From Cochlodiniinecator piscidefendens (GTDB lineage: Bacteria > Pseudomonadota > Alphaproteobacteria > Rhodobacterales > Rhodobacteraceae): a stretch of DNA of 64,000 bases. Shown here piece after piece: positions 62,823 to 64,000 of the stretch (the first letter of the stretch is position 1; every line of letters starts with the position of its first letter). The translations under genes were made by a program, and so were the position numbers. The stretch spans positions 186,001 to 250,000 of the forward strand of contig NZ_JAAOIE010000004.1 of NCBI RefSeq assembly GCF_011326755.1. The letters are read 5' to 3'. Under the pieces are notes generated by a model that was given only the letters and a program-made list of their open reading frames with translations, was not told the DNA's origin and searched no databases.

Positions 62823-64000
62823 TTAACGCTTAATGTTCGTTGTCTCTTGCAACATCTCGTCTACGGTCTGGATAACCTTAGCATTTGACGAATAGGCGCG
62901 TTGGGTTTGAATGAGAGCGGTTAATTCGCCTGCGACATCCGTGGTGGACCCTTCACGAGCGTACCCTGAAACCGCGCCGGTTGGACCATCCCCAGCATCC
63001 CACAGGAAGAAGGAACCGCTATCTTGAGACACCTGGAATGTCTGATTGTTCAAAGAAATTAATCCATTTGGGCTGGGAACATCGGCGAGAGGCACCTGAT
63101 AGAGAATTCGCGTGAAGCCTGTATCATAGGTCGCGGTGATCATGCCGCCATCGTTGATTTCAACGCCGGTGAGATTGCCAACAGGGGAGCCATCTTTGGT
63201 GATGGAGGTCGGGGCAAAGCTATCGGAAAGCTGCGTTAAACCTTTATTATCACCGAGACGCCCGATGGTTACATCCATTGAACCACCGCCAACGGTTAGT
63301 GCCAAAGAACCTGTCGCAGGATCATAGGCACCACCAGAAACCGTTGTGACTGAGGCCAGCGTACCGCCGTTGCCGCGTGTGTCGTCAAAGGTTAACGTGT
63401 ATTCACCGATTGTTGCGCCGCCCTGCGCAGAATCGCTGATCACCATAGTCCATTCGTTATCATTGCCTGACGCAGGTTGAGTTGGAGTGAACGTGATATC
63501 CATCGTTTCAGATGTGCCAAGGTTACCGAAGTATTCGACTGATAGAGGGAGTGTTTCACCATTCCCGTCAACAACTGCTTGGGTCGCAGGAAGGTTTACG
63601 CCAAGGCTCATTTGTGTTGTTGGATCGCCAGCAGATTGGTTAGCATTGATGCGGACAGGCTCCAGATCTGCGACAGTGTCGCGTGGATAAGTACTGATTG
63701 AGCCATCAGCTTCTGCCGGCCAGCCCATAAGCGCCAATCCAGAATCAGTAACGAGAAGTCCGTCTGAGTTGGTATGGAATGCGCCGGTTGTGGTCATCAG
63801 CAAGGGTTGATCGCCTGCTGCTGCTCCACCTAAACTAACGACAGGCGTTACCGGCAGGAACCCGCGCCCCGTAACCGCAATATCCATTGCGTTGCTTGTG
63901 GATACAAGAGCACCGCGTTGTTCAATAAGGCGGCTTGTGTTGGCTTTTACGCCACCAGCGGAATAAGTTCCCGACCCCGCACTTTTTGTAATTACGAATG
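62823..64000 (-). CDS. flgE: flagellar hook protein FlgE, 5' end outside the window
   Basis: About 391 residues are visible and the frame is open to the right edge; the sequence SAGSGTYSAGGVKANTSRLI runs on into the ATG at 63887, which is therefore not the start. The middle has the hook pattern AMDIAVTGRGFLPVTP. The C-terminus STTDVAGELTALIQTQRAYS, NAKVIQTVDEMLQETTNIKR is the flagellar basal-body C-terminal signature. First gene of the visible flagellar run. Confidence 0.92.
   Translation of the reverse strand, partial: FVITKSAGSGTYSAGGVKANTSRLIEQRGALVSTSNAMDIAVTGRGFLPVTPVVSLGGAAAGDQPLLMTTTGAFHTNSDGLLVTDSGLALMGWPAEADGSISTYPRDTVADLEPVRINANQSAGDPTTQMSLGVNLPATQAVVDGNGETLPLSVEYFGNLGTSETMDITFTPTQPASGNDNEWTMVISDSAQGGATIGEYTLTFDDTRGNGGTLASVTTVSGGAYDPATGSLALTVGGGSMDVTIGRLGDNKGLTQLSDSFAPTSITKDGSPVGNLTGVEINDGGMITATYDTGFTRILYQVPLADVPSPNGLISLNNQTFQVSQDSGSFFLWDAGDGPTGAVSGYAREGSTTDVAGELTALIQTQRAYSSNAKVIQTVDEMLQETTNIKR

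Noticed and set aside
1-64000. CRISPR arrays, complete insertion sequences, rRNA genes or a replication origin
   Set aside because: No regularly spaced repeats, transposase motifs with inverted ends, rRNA sequence or DnaA-box clusters were seen.

Overview
The window looks like a chromosome segment of a marine alphaproteobacterium of the Rhodobacterales (roseobacter type), with base composition near 50% GC. The evidence is gene content and arrangement: a stand-alone RibH2 lumazine synthase under an FMN riboswitch, a GcvT-fused FAD dehydrogenase, the order flgE-flgK-flgL-flgI, a DUF2783 protein behind a flavin hydroxylase, and paired polar amino-acid-type ABC importers. I cannot name the species. 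No phage, complete IS element or CRISPR array is visible.

Layout. (1) 1-12494: an accessory catabolic and transport locus. It holds a ring-cleaving-dioxygenase-like protein (cut by the left edge), two polar amino-acid-type ABC importers, a three-histidine-box membrane oxygenase with its own Rieske ferredoxin, a GntR regulator, a creatininase-family hydrolase, an AhpD-like protein, an XRE-cupin regulator and a MATE exporter. The set reads as uptake, oxidation and hydrolysis of an unidentified small nitrogen compound. It is my best candidate for an undescribed system. (2) 12495-18158: a graveyard of broken genes next to tRNA-Lys(TTT): a helicase with nonsense, frameshift and truncation, a frameshifted metallophosphoesterase, an N-terminally cut uncharacterised protein, an HTH fragment and the TOPRIM tail of a retron Ec67-type reverse transcriptase. 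It looks like an eroded defence island. (3) 18159-27492: housekeeping genes (dapF, mtaB, a GST, ribH2 with its riboswitch, a PaiB-like protein, ilvD, a cysteine-dioxygenase-like cupin, rsgA, a ceramidase-like membrane protein). (4) 27478-33396: a LysR regulator divergent from an FAD/GcvT dehydrogenase, a TPR protein and a cytosolic PhnD-like protein. (5) 33442-46121: trhO, pncA-pncB (NAD salvage), a GlxA-type regulator, arfB, a probable structured small transcript with an 18-codon ORF, a queuosine-precursor transporter, a phytase-like esterase, mepA, a UMF1-type MFS protein, a thioesterase, YggT, recQ-yaaA. (6) 46122-52859: a cytosolic hybrid histidine kinase, a MarR regulator, an XRE-cupin regulator followed by a tandem operator and kbl-tdh (threonine degradation), then a membrane LytTR protein. 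(7) 52940-59149: the homogentisate operon hmgA-maiA-fahA with a degenerate metallo-beta-lactamase-fold protein, a flavin hydroxylase and DUF2783. (8) 59217-64000: the flagellar genes flgI, flgL, flgK and flgE (cut by the right edge).

Individual points worth checking: a threonine dehydrogenase in which all four structural-zinc cysteines are replaced; an 8-bp Shine-Dalgarno-sequestering helix behind the FMN riboswitch; a small transcript with its own ribosome site opposite a complementary anti-Shine-Dalgarno stretch; and tandem ATCC-N8-GGAT operators in front of kbl. All functional statements rest on motif reading and family knowledge; no database search was possible.
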